A stretch of 64,000 bases of DNA from Acidobacteria bacterium Ga0077534 (GTDB taxonomy: Bacteria; Acidobacteriota; Blastocatellia; Pyrinomonadales; Pyrinomonadaceae), in contig LNEI01000008.1 of NCBI GenBank assembly GCA_001464455.1, positions 102,970-166,969 of the forward strand. The letters run 5' to 3'. This document shows, in pieces, positions 53,303 through 61,072 of the stretch. The number at the start of each line of letters is the position of its first letter. Within the stretch, counting starts at the first letter, position 1. Position numbers and translations under genes: made by a program. The notes under the pieces are model-generated. The model did not search any database, was not told where the DNA came from, and was given only the letters and a program-made list of their open reading frames with translations.

Positions 53303-53698
53303 TTTTGGTAGGTTTGTACAAATTGTCAAAAGTGCTCAAAACTTCTTAGAATCAACAACTTAACGACCGTCTCGATCCAGCACTAATAAGCCATGATCAG
53401 GAACGCTGCAACCAACCTGCAACCAAGTCACCTATAGGTATCAAAGTTTCGGTAGCATGCAATTTTGCAAAAAAACAACAACGCCGCCCGAGTTCCCCCG
53501 CAGAATAATAACATATTCTAGCCGCTGCCATCCGCTATTTTTTTCACGGCGTTTTACACGGGCGATCCTCGAAAAGACTCTACCGCGAACGGCTTGGATA
53601 AGGTTCTATAAGGATTATTGGATCCGTTTTGAACCACGAAGCCGCTGCTCTCGTTGATAACGTTTGGGCATTGACCTATTCTGAAAATTGGAGTAGTT
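53303..53698. other. gene-free stretch
   Basis: AT-richer sequence right of repeat copy 4 and before the cation transporter; no gene or clear structure was seen on either strand. Confidence 0.5.
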
Positions 53699-54307
53699 AT
53701 GGCTTGTTGTGAAGATGATTGTGCGATAGAAGCTTTGCGGGAGAAGCAGAGTTCGACACTGAAGATCGTGCTTGGGATAAACGCCGCGATGTTTGCGGCT
53801 GGGATCGGTGCGGGCATTTATGCGGGTTCGAGCGCTTTGCTGTCGGATTCGCTGGACAATCTTGGCGATGCGATGACGTACGGGCTGAGCCTTTATGTTG
53901 TTTATAAATCGTCTCAGGCTAAGGCTCAGGTCGCTTTGTTTAAAGGCGGTTTAATTCTTCTAGCGGCGCTTGTTGTGCTCGGACAAGTGATCTACAAGCT
54001 GATGGTTCCGAGCGTACCTATTTTTGAAATAATGGGCGTGGTTAGTTTGCTTGCCCTCATCGGAAATTCGATATGCCTTTATCTGCTCACGCGGCACAAG
54101 ACGGATGACGTGAATATGAGTTCGGTTTGGGAATGTTCGCGTAACGATATTGCGTCGAATATCTCCGTCTTTGTCGCTGCCGGTGCGGTTTGGTTTTTTC
54201 AGTCGGGCTGGCCGGACATTATAATCGCTCTCGCTTTGGTGGTGCTTTTCCTGCGTTCCGCTTTTCGTGTCTTTTCAGGTGCAAGACGCGAACTGCGGAC
54301 CGCATAG
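53699..54307 (+). CDS. Cation-diffusion-facilitator family transporter, short form
   Basis: 202 residues, GGAG before the ATG. Cys-rich N-terminus ACCEDDC, then six hydrophobic segments (IVLGINAAMFAAGIGAGIYA; LLSDSLDNLGDAMTYGLSLY with the acidic metal-site pattern; LILLAALVVLGQVIYKL; GVVSLLALIGNSICLYLL; ISVFVAAGAVWFFQSGW; IIIALALVVLFLRSAF). There is no C-terminal cytoplasmic domain. Likely exports divalent metal ions using the proton gradient. Convergent with the second TonB receptor; the heavy-metal RND operon lies 4 kb away. Confidence 0.82.
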   Translation: MACCEDDCAIEALREKQSSTLKIVLGINAAMFAAGIGAGIYAGSSALLSDSLDNLGDAMTYGLSLYVVYKSSQAKAQVALFKGGLILLAALVVLGQVIYKLMVPSVPIFEIMGVVSLLALIGNSICLYLLTRHKTDDVNMSSVWECSRNDIASNISVFVAAGAVWFFQSGWPDIIIALALVVLFLRSAFRVFSGARRELRTA

Positions 54308-54368
54308 ATAAAGCTTTCTACACTCACACTGAACTCCGTGTTCCTACCGACATTTCACTTCTGCCAAA

Positions 54369-56786
54369 TTAAAAACTCACCTTGATTCCGGTTTGAACGA
54401 GACGCGGACCTGAGGGCAGCAATCCACGCGTACGGTCAACGATGTATATCCGGTCGAGCAAATTCTTGCCAGTAACGAAAAATGTCGTCCTCCATTTCTC
54501 GACACGGTAGTTTGCCGTCGCGTTCCAATAAGTTTGGCTTGGTATCGCTCCAAGTTGGCCATTCGAGTTCGGGTTAACCGCGTTCAAATCGTCGCCGAAC
54601 TGGCGCCCGATGTAAACGTTTTCCACAAAAGCGTCGAGACCGCGTGGATGCGAATAGCCGATGCTTGTCGTCATAAGGACACGCGGTGCATACGGTAGGC
54701 GATTCTCAGTAATCGAACAACTGGTGGCCGATACCCGCTTGGTTGTCGGGCAGTACACATTAAGTGTTGCCGAACTGGTGATAGAGCTTAGGCGCATGCC
54801 GCGGAACTCCGCCGTCGGCAAAAAGGTATAGGCGGTTCGTAGGTAAAGATTATGGGGGCTACGAAAAACAGAGCCGGAATCGATCTGCCCCGTAAATTCA
54901 AACCCCTGCTGTAGTGTGGCTCCGCCGTTTGTGAAGGCCGCCCCGCCAGCCTGATTCTGATAATCGTTGCGGAAAAATGCGGCCGAAAATTCGGTTCCTC
55001 TGAGTGGCCGAGTTCGCGCTCCGACCTCATAGTTCCAACTCAATTCCGAATCAAGCTCGATCACGCCGCCAGAATTTGTTACGACATCCTCTACTCTGGG
55101 CGGGGAGAACCCTCGATGAACGCCGGCAAATAGCGTAGTGTTCTTAACACCCGAGTAAGCGATGCCAAAACCCGGAATGATCTCGGTCACGGTTGTTTCA
55201 CCGGTCGCCCCCGCTCCGTTGTTGGCGAGACGATTTGTTCGGCTAAATACTACGCGCTCAAAACGTACGCCCGGCGTCAATGCAAGATTCTTCCACGTAA
55301 AGCGATGTTGAATAAATCCGGATTGAGCGAACGCTTTCCGCTCGTTGTTTTCAGCAATGACGCCGTCACGCGAGGTTGGAAGATCGCCGTTTCGCTGGAT
55401 CCGTTCCTGATCTTCGCGATGAATCCTAAAGCCAACGACAAGTTCGTTCGAAACTGATCCGAAGTCGAAGTTTGTGGTCAGCCGCGTCTCGACGCCCTGA
55501 GTAAGATAATCGCGAAGCCTTCCTTCGTTGCCGCAGGTGGTGTTCAATGCAGCCAGGCTGAGGCAGTCGGGATCGACATTCAAACGATTAGGACGCTGAC
55601 TGGAATTGGACGACTGACGCCACCAGTCGCGTGAAAAATAGTTAGAGTAAAAGCTAGTGGTCAGATTGATTTTAGAGGTCAGAACCGCGGCGTGCTGCAG
55701 CGAGAAACCGGACCTGCGGCCATAAAAGAAATCGTTCTTAAATACGTTGCTGCGGGGGTCTGCGGCGAATTCCGCCTCGGTCGCACCTGTGTAGGTTAGA
55801 TTCGAATCCTCACGAAAGAAAGTAAATTTTCCAGTCAGGGCGTTGCGAGCGTTTAACTGCAAAACCGATTTGTTCGAAAAATCATATAACTTAAAACTTG
55901 TGTTCTCTTTCGACCCGTTACCCTGCTTATGATTGAAATTAAAAATCGTGCCAAGTCTGCCAAACGTGCCTCCAAAACCTGCTCCGCCGTTGAAAAAACT
56001 TCTATTGCCGCCTTCTAGTTTGAAATTAAAAGTCGGTTTATCAGGCGGATTGGGTGTTAGATAGTTGATTAGGCCCGCGATCGTTTGTGGGCCATAAGCA
56101 ATCTGACCCGATCCCTTTAGGACCTCGATCGACTCGTATCTCTCCACCGGAGGATGGTAGTAAGACGCATTATCTCCGTAGGGTGCATAAGACAATGGAA
56201 GACCATCTTCAAGCAGCAACACCTTGGTTGAGCGCGTCGGATTGGTGCCGCGAATGCCGATGTTGGGCCGCAAACCAAACCCCTCCTCATCCCTTACATT
56301 CACACCGGATACTTTCCTAAGCACTTCGGAGAAATTGAACGCGCGGCTGTTTTCCAGTGTTTGCCTATCGATCCGTTCGATAGAACCCGGAATTTCCGAA
56401 AGGCTTTCCGGGGTTCCAGCGAGATAGCTTGACGTAACGGAAACGTCCACTGCAATGCCTCCGGCTGTTATGGTAAAGACGACTAGCTGTGTCGACGGGA
56501 TCGTCATTTCACTGCGTAGTGTCGCAAAACCTATGGCACCGATCGTGACGTCATACTTACCCTCTGACATATTTGTAAGCGAGTACCGGCCTTCGCCGTC
56601 TGTTACGGCTTTTGCAACCAACCGGGCATCCTGGTGCCGAACGGTCAGCGTTGCTCCCGCAACTACGTCGCCGTTACTATCAACGATTCGCCCCTCCACG
56701 CCATTACGCTCCTGTGAATAAGCGATTACGGCAAAAATGGAGAAGGCTAAACTAAAAGCAACGGATCTCACAGCAATACTCTTCAT
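54369..56786 (-). CDS. TonB-dependent outer-membrane receptor (FecA-like), second paralogue
   Basis: 805 residues from the ATG at 56786; a longer frame to 56822 only adds residues before the signal peptide (SIAVRSVAFSLAFSIFAVIA). Carboxypeptidase-regulatory-like domain (VEGRIVDSNGDVVAGATLTV). The plug is nearly identical to the first receptor (EVLRKVSGVNVRDEEGFGLR, NIGIRGTNPTRSTKVLLLED). The barrel ends LVQTGIKVSF. Compared with its paralogue it has an extra Cys-containing barrel loop (VYCPTTKRVSATSCSI), likely an extracellular disulfide loop that could change ligand preference. Same Fur-like palindrome upstream. Confidence 0.9.
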   Translation of the reverse strand: MKSIAVRSVAFSLAFSIFAVIAYSQERNGVEGRIVDSNGDVVAGATLTVRHQDARLVAKAVTDGEGRYSLTNMSEGKYDVTIGAIGFATLRSEMTIPSTQLVVFTITAGGIAVDVSVTSSYLAGTPESLSEIPGSIERIDRQTLENSRAFNFSEVLRKVSGVNVRDEEGFGLRPNIGIRGTNPTRSTKVLLLEDGLPLSYAPYGDNASYYHPPVERYESIEVLKGSGQIAYGPQTIAGLINYLTPNPPDKPTFNFKLEGGNRSFFNGGAGFGGTFGRLGTIFNFNHKQGNGSKENTSFKLYDFSNKSVLQLNARNALTGKFTFFREDSNLTYTGATEAEFAADPRSNVFKNDFFYGRRSGFSLQHAAVLTSKINLTTSFYSNYFSRDWWRQSSNSSQRPNRLNVDPDCLSLAALNTTCGNEGRLRDYLTQGVETRLTTNFDFGSVSNELVVGFRIHREDQERIQRNGDLPTSRDGVIAENNERKAFAQSGFIQHRFTWKNLALTPGVRFERVVFSRTNRLANNGAGATGETTVTEIIPGFGIAYSGVKNTTLFAGVHRGFSPPRVEDVVTNSGGVIELDSELSWNYEVGARTRPLRGTEFSAAFFRNDYQNQAGGAAFTNGGATLQQGFEFTGQIDSGSVFRSPHNLYLRTAYTFLPTAEFRGMRLSSITSSATLNVYCPTTKRVSATSCSITENRLPYAPRVLMTTSIGYSHPRGLDAFVENVYIGRQFGDDLNAVNPNSNGQLGAIPSQTYWNATANYRVEKWRTTFFVTGKNLLDRIYIVDRTRGLLPSGPRLVQTGIKVSF

Positions 56787-56830
56787 AAAAACACCAGTTA
56801 GATTACGAGCCACTAAAACCAAAACCCTTA

Positions 56831-56852
56831 TTGAAATCGATTTTCAATTTCA
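56831..56852 (-). promoter_or_regulatory. Fur-like palindrome upstream of the second TonB receptor
   Basis: TTGAAATCGATTTTCAATTT, one base different from the site at 51383-51404, 45 bp before the start codon. It contains ATCGAT flanked by TTGAA/TTCAA arms. Confidence 0.6.
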
Positions 56853-56988
56853 TATTAATAAAAGTACAAGACCCTGTCGGCAGTGTCAAACAACATATTG
56901 CAGTAGCAAATGAAGGAGACGTTATTTCTGATTGATGATTTGAGGCTGACACGACAGGTCTGCCTGGTTCTCCATTTGCGGGATTTAT

Positions 56989-57861
56989 TTAACTGACCCG
57001 TACGTTGGGTAGAAGTTGTACCACTACGTCCAATCCACTATTAATAATTACGACGTGGTTTGGGGCGACTCTAGTCCAACTCGTGCGATCATCGGTCAAT
57101 CTCTCGGAAGCGATGATGATTCCGCTTTGTACACTGTCGGATTCAACTATTTCAAACTTCCCTTCACGGTACCTGTATTTTCCGCGGTTTGAAAAGTAGA
57201 GTGAAATCGGCTCAATTTGCGGATTGGAGACATAACGCACTGTTACAAGGCTCTCACCATCAGTGACCGCAAAATTATAAACTGAAGGCTTTTTGATTCC
57301 AGCTTCATACGCCCATTCCTCAAGTTGGCGAATGGTTTTCACCAATCCGCTCGCCAAATCCACTGCTCCTAGTTTTTCCGTGTGTCGGCCCAGAAGGTTT
57401 AAGAAAACAGCAAAAGCGTGCTCGGAATCCGTGGTGCCTTCAATCGTCTGATAAATCTCGTCAGTCAACGAGTGTCGCAGGCGGCGCTTTATAGAACTAA
57501 AGCCTTCGATCGTACCGTTGTGCATCCACATAAATCGCCCTTGACGGAATGGATGACAATTACTTTCGGAGACAACCATTCCGGGCGATGCGGAGCGAAC
57601 GTGAGCGAAAAAACAGGGCGATCGGATATGTTGAGCCAAATTCAACAGGTTGCGATTGCTCCAGGCTGGAGTTATGCTGGTAAAAACACATGCCTCGTTG
57701 GAAATCGCTGGTGAATACCAACCAACGCCAAACCCATCGCCATTTAGGGGCTCGCTCCGTTCTTTGGACTTATAACTTTGACGAATGAGTGAGTTAGCTG
57801 GATTTGAAATCAGGTCAGCGAGCAAAATTTCGCTTCCCAAATAACCGAGAAATCTACACAT
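56989..57861 (-). CDS. Class-II glutamine amidotransferase domain protein (YafJ/EgtC-like)
   Basis: 290 residues beginning MCRFLGYLG; after Met removal Cys2 is the N-terminal nucleophile. Motifs: LNGDGFGVGWYSP, FFAHVRSASPG, NCHPFRQGRFMWMHNGTIEG, TTDSEHAFAVFLNLLG and a C-terminal IIASERLTDDRTSWTRVAPN. Stand-alone Ntn hydrolases of this type hydrolyse gamma-glutamyl amides; EgtC is the ergothioneine member, but no other egt gene is seen here, so the substrate is unknown. Probably in the same transcript as the YHS gene and the RND operon upstream. Confidence 0.85.
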   Translation of the reverse strand: MCRFLGYLGSEILLADLISNPANSLIRQSYKSKERSEPLNGDGFGVGWYSPAISNEACVFTSITPAWSNRNLLNLAQHIRSPCFFAHVRSASPGMVVSESNCHPFRQGRFMWMHNGTIEGFSSIKRRLRHSLTDEIYQTIEGTTDSEHAFAVFLNLLGRHTEKLGAVDLASGLVKTIRQLEEWAYEAGIKKPSVYNFAVTDGESLVTVRYVSNPQIEPISLYFSNRGKYRYREGKFEIVESDSVQSGIIIASERLTDDRTSWTRVAPNHVVIINSGLDVVVQLLPNVRVS

Positions 57862-57888
57862 CGCGATTGTCTCCTACGTCTAGCGCGG

Positions 57889-58041
57889 CTAAACGGATTC
57901 TACATAATCAAGCGGGCGACGCGTGAATTCTTCCATACACCCTTCCGAACAAAAAAAGTAGTCTTTGCCATCATAATTCAACGAATAGCTGGCGGCTTCT
58001 TCGTCAATCTCCATTTTACAAACCAAGTCTATAATCATCAT
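57889..58041 (-). CDS. YHS-domain metal-binding protein
   Basis: 50 residues from the ATG at 58041 (ATGGAG upstream). The whole product is a YHS domain: DLVCKMEID, YDGKDYFFCSEGCMEEFTRR. The Cys residues bind metal in related domains of copper ATPases and heavy-metal proteins. Lies 55 bp after the RND adaptor gene, consistent with a small metal chaperone or sensor for that efflux system (inference). Confidence 0.8.
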   Translation of the reverse strand: MMIIDLVCKMEIDEEAASYSLNYDGKDYFFCSEGCMEEFTRRPLDYVESV

Positions 58042-58096
58042 GTTCTCCATAAATGTGCGGCAAAGCAGGCCGTACTCTGACAACTCGTATCCGACG

Positions 58097-59629
58097 TTAA
58101 TGATGCGTCGGGTCCTTTTTTAGTATTTCAGCACGGAGCAGGAAGCTGCCGTCTGTGACGATCTTGTCGCCGACATTCAGCCCTTCGAGAACGACAAACC
58201 TACCGTTGTTTTCTTTGCCGAGACGCACCGGCTTTATATTAAAGACATTTGGTTTGTCGGTGGCGACGAAAACAACCTGTTTGTCGTTCATATTTTGGAC
58301 GGCAGACGACGGGATCATCGGCATTGTGCGTTCGGCCATCCCACCCGCGCCAAAGGCGACGTTTACGTACATTCCGATCTTCAAGACTTGTCCCGGATTG
58401 TCGAGTTCGACTCTGACTTGTGCGGTGCGTGTTTCGGGGCTGATATTTGGGTCGATGTAGGTTACGTGACCGCGAAAGAGCTTGTCAGGATAGGCGCCGG
58501 TTGTAACGCTTGCTCCGCTTCCATCACGAACTGATGAAAGGTCCTTTTCAAAGACCTGAGCGATAACCCAAACGCTTGCGAGATTTGTAACACGCATCAA
58601 TTCCTTGTTTGCCTCGACAACTTCACCCGCGTTTACGTCTCGCTTTGTGATCGTGCCTGATATAGGCGCCATCAATGCGATCTCCGACGTTATTTGCGAT
58701 GGGGAGCGGAGCGAATTTACTTTTTGCGGTGACAAACCTAGCAACAAGAGTCTTTGCTTGGCGGTCGCAAGGTCGGATTCGGCCGTTTGGCGTTTGACGG
58801 CGGCCTGCTCAAATTCGTTTCGGCTGACAGGATTGATCTCGGCGACCTTGACGGCACGGTCAAATCTTTTTTTCGCTTCTTCAACGTCCGCCTCCGACGC
58901 GCGTACTTTTGTCGTGGCCTGCTCAAATTCCTCGCGGCTGACAGCCCCTATTTCAAGTAACTTAAGCGTACGGTCATGTCTCTTACGGTTTTCTTCCAGC
59001 TCAGCCTGAACGGTTTTTAACCGCGCCAACATTTGGTCAACGTCTGTATTGCTCACGGGGCTGATCTTAACGAGTTTTGCCGTCCGGTCGTAGTTTTGCC
59101 GTGCGGCCTGAACGTCGGTTTGCAAGGCCAGATAGCGCGATTGAGACGCTGCAAGTTCATCGCTGAAGATAACGGCAAGCGTTTGGCCTTTGCCAACATA
59201 CTGGCCTAGTTCGCCACTAACGGATCGCAGTACCCCACCGAGAAGTGAGATCACCGGCGTTTCTTTGTAGGCATTTGACTGGACGACGCCGGTCGAGGCC
59301 ACATCCATTGCTTCACTCGATAACGTTTCGCCAACCGTTTCGATCTTCAAGCCGATCTTTTCAACCTGATCGGGCAGAATGGTGACAGTTTGTTCGGCCG
59401 TAGTTTCTGTTGCTTGTCCGGTGCTGTTGTCGTCGAATGTGACCGTCCGTGGAGCCGGGACGGCATTTCCACCCTCACGCGAGCCCAAATACCAAAAAAG
59501 TAACACTCCCGCTAGGACAACGCCGATGACCGATAATGCGATATACAGCGGCTTTCGATTCGGTGTTGGCTTCGAGTTTTCGCCCATTTCTGTTTCTTTA
59601 TTGAACTCTTCGTTATTCTCTTCGGTCAT
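58097..59629 (-). CDS. Heavy-metal RND efflux periplasmic adaptor (CusB/CzcB-like)
   Basis: 510 residues with an N-terminal membrane anchor (~28-46). Lipoyl-like half-motifs (GGVLRSVSGELGQYVGKGQT; LMAPISGTITKRDVNAGEVV) flank a coiled-coil hairpin. That hairpin contains three tandem units of ~38 residues, each with a tip motif: VKISPVSNTDVDQM, LEIGAVSREEFEQA and AEINPVSRNEFEQA. Most adaptors have one. The beta-barrel and membrane-proximal domains follow (VWVIAQVFEKDLSSVRDG, RTAQVRVELDNPGQVLKIGM, VLEGLNVGDKIVTDGSFLL). ATGA overlap with the upstream outer-membrane-factor gene. Confidence 0.9.
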   Translation of the reverse strand: MTEENNEEFNKETEMGENSKPTPNRKPLYIALSVIGVVLAGVLLFWYLGSREGGNAVPAPRTVTFDDNSTGQATETTAEQTVTILPDQVEKIGLKIETVGETLSSEAMDVASTGVVQSNAYKETPVISLLGGVLRSVSGELGQYVGKGQTLAVIFSDELAASQSRYLALQTDVQAARQNYDRTAKLVKISPVSNTDVDQMLARLKTVQAELEENRKRHDRTLKLLEIGAVSREEFEQATTKVRASEADVEEAKKRFDRAVKVAEINPVSRNEFEQAAVKRQTAESDLATAKQRLLLLGLSPQKVNSLRSPSQITSEIALMAPISGTITKRDVNAGEVVEANKELMRVTNLASVWVIAQVFEKDLSSVRDGSGASVTTGAYPDKLFRGHVTYIDPNISPETRTAQVRVELDNPGQVLKIGMYVNVAFGAGGMAERTMPMIPSSAVQNMNDKQVVFVATDKPNVFNIKPVRLGKENNGRFVVLEGLNVGDKIVTDGSFLLRAEILKKDPTHH

Positions 59630-61053
59630 TTCTTTTTCAACTCCGGTGCATTGGTCGCCCGCATGATCTCAATGTTTGATATGTATGTTTCGAGTCCGGC
59701 ATCGATCAATTCGTTCTCGACATCGAGAAAACGCCGTTGCTCGGCAATGTAGTCAAGCAAACTTCTCGAACCAAGTTCGTAGGTTTGCCAAATTACCTGC
59801 AAATTAGAATTTGCCTGATCGCGAACGCCGTTTTGAAAGATCGACAATGACCGCGCCGCACGGTTATATCGAGCGAAGGCCACGGCAACTTCGCGCCGGA
59901 TAGTAAGTTCGCCAAACTCAATTCGCCTCTGAGCCGCTTCTCGCTCGAATTTGGCGGCTTCGACCGCGCCTTGATTTCGGTTGAGCAGCGGAAGATCGAT
60001 TTCAACCCCAAAGGTGAAAAAGTGAAATACATCCTGAATGGGCCGCAAAAGGCCGCGATCATCAAAACCGCTGAGCATAAAGCCGGTGTTCATGCGCTGG
60101 TAACCCGCCTTGACGCTTGCGTCGATCCGCCCTTCAGACTTTGCCTTTTCGATTTGTGCGACAGCCAGTTGGTCCATTGTCCTTGCACCTTGCAGATCGG
60201 GACGCTCACGCAAAGCGTAATCGGTTGATCCGGAGACTGAAGGCGGCGTTGCGATTAGGTTATTGAAATCGCCGCGAAGACGCAGCGGGTCTTCCGGCTT
60301 CATCCCAATCATATTGCGAAGCTCGAACATTGCCGTCTCGGCCTTTCCTTCTGCGGTTTCGCGGATCGATTGCAGCCGATTCACCTCGACAAGAAAAATA
60401 TTCTGTTCGAGCGGTGCGATCTTTCCTTCAGTAACTCTAGCCGCAACAAGCTCGAAACCCTGCTTTGCAGCTGCCAAGGTCTTTTCGGTAACCTCCAACT
60501 TTTTGATCGCCGCCAGAGCTTCACCGAATTTGAGTCTCACTTCTGACGCAAGCAGACGTTCCTGATTCTCAAGCGCAAACTCGCGAATTTCTAACTCTCG
60601 TTGTGCGACGGCAACTCGGGCTGCTCGACGTCCGCCAAGCTCAAGCGGCAGCATGGCCTCGGCCATTTGATTATTATCAGCGGCGCCAATCTGCTTTGCT
60701 CCGCTGGCGGTCAGCTTTGGATTCGCTCGCAAACCCGCTTGTTTGACCAATTCCCTCGCTGCGTCGACCTCCTTGCGCAAAGCTTGTATTTCGCCATTGT
60801 TTTCGAGCGCGAAGGCCACGGCTGCGTCAGCCGTCATTCCGCCTTGCGGATTCAAATATAGGAGCGAAACCGGCTGGTCGCTCTGGACTGTCTGAGCCGT
60901 CGCCGCCAGCGCAAATATAAACCCGAACGCGAATAATTTAACAACGGACTTGAGAGCAAGCGTCCTAGCTTGCCACGAGCTCGAACACGTGAAAAACTTG
61001 TTGGCGTCTCGCGATGGCACCGCAAGCGGGACGCTTGCGGTCCAGTCGGTCAT
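59626..61053 (-). CDS. RND efflux outer-membrane factor (TolC/CusC family)
   Basis: 475 residues from the ATG at 61053; the frame is open to 61086, overlapping the pump stop. The hydrophobic signal core (VVKLFAFGFIFALAATAQT) comes only after ~34 residues, because a palindromic repeat (60956-61041) occupies the start of the gene. OEP domain: AVAFALENNGEIQALRKEVD, AGLRANPKLTASG, RVTEGKIAPLEQNIFLVEVN, then the second half RVAQRRIEFGELTIRREVAV-type coiled coil and SLLDYIAEQRRFLDVENELI. Forms the outer-membrane channel of the adjacent pump. Confidence 0.85.
   Translation of the reverse strand: MTDWTASVPLAVPSRDANKFFTCSSSWQARTLALKSVVKLFAFGFIFALAATAQTVQSDQPVSLLYLNPQGGMTADAAVAFALENNGEIQALRKEVDAARELVKQAGLRANPKLTASGAKQIGAADNNQMAEAMLPLELGGRRAARVAVAQRELEIREFALENQERLLASEVRLKFGEALAAIKKLEVTEKTLAAAKQGFELVAARVTEGKIAPLEQNIFLVEVNRLQSIRETAEGKAETAMFELRNMIGMKPEDPLRLRGDFNNLIATPPSVSGSTDYALRERPDLQGARTMDQLAVAQIEKAKSEGRIDASVKAGYQRMNTGFMLSGFDDRGLLRPIQDVFHFFTFGVEIDLPLLNRNQGAVEAAKFEREAAQRRIEFGELTIRREVAVAFARYNRAARSLSIFQNGVRDQANSNLQVIWQTYELGSRSLLDYIAEQRRFLDVENELIDAGLETYISNIEIMRATNAPELKKK
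60956..61041. repeat. REP-like double hairpin at the start of the outer-membrane-factor gene
   Basis: Two palindromes: GCAAGC-GTCCTA-GCTTGC (60956-60973) and ACCGCAAGCG-GGA-CGCTTGCGGT (61019-61041), about 45 bp apart. They share the core GCAAGCG/CGCTTGC. The arrangement resembles a REP doublet inserted at the gene border. Confidence 0.55.
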
Positions 61054-61072
61054 CAAGAGACTGCCTGTAATC

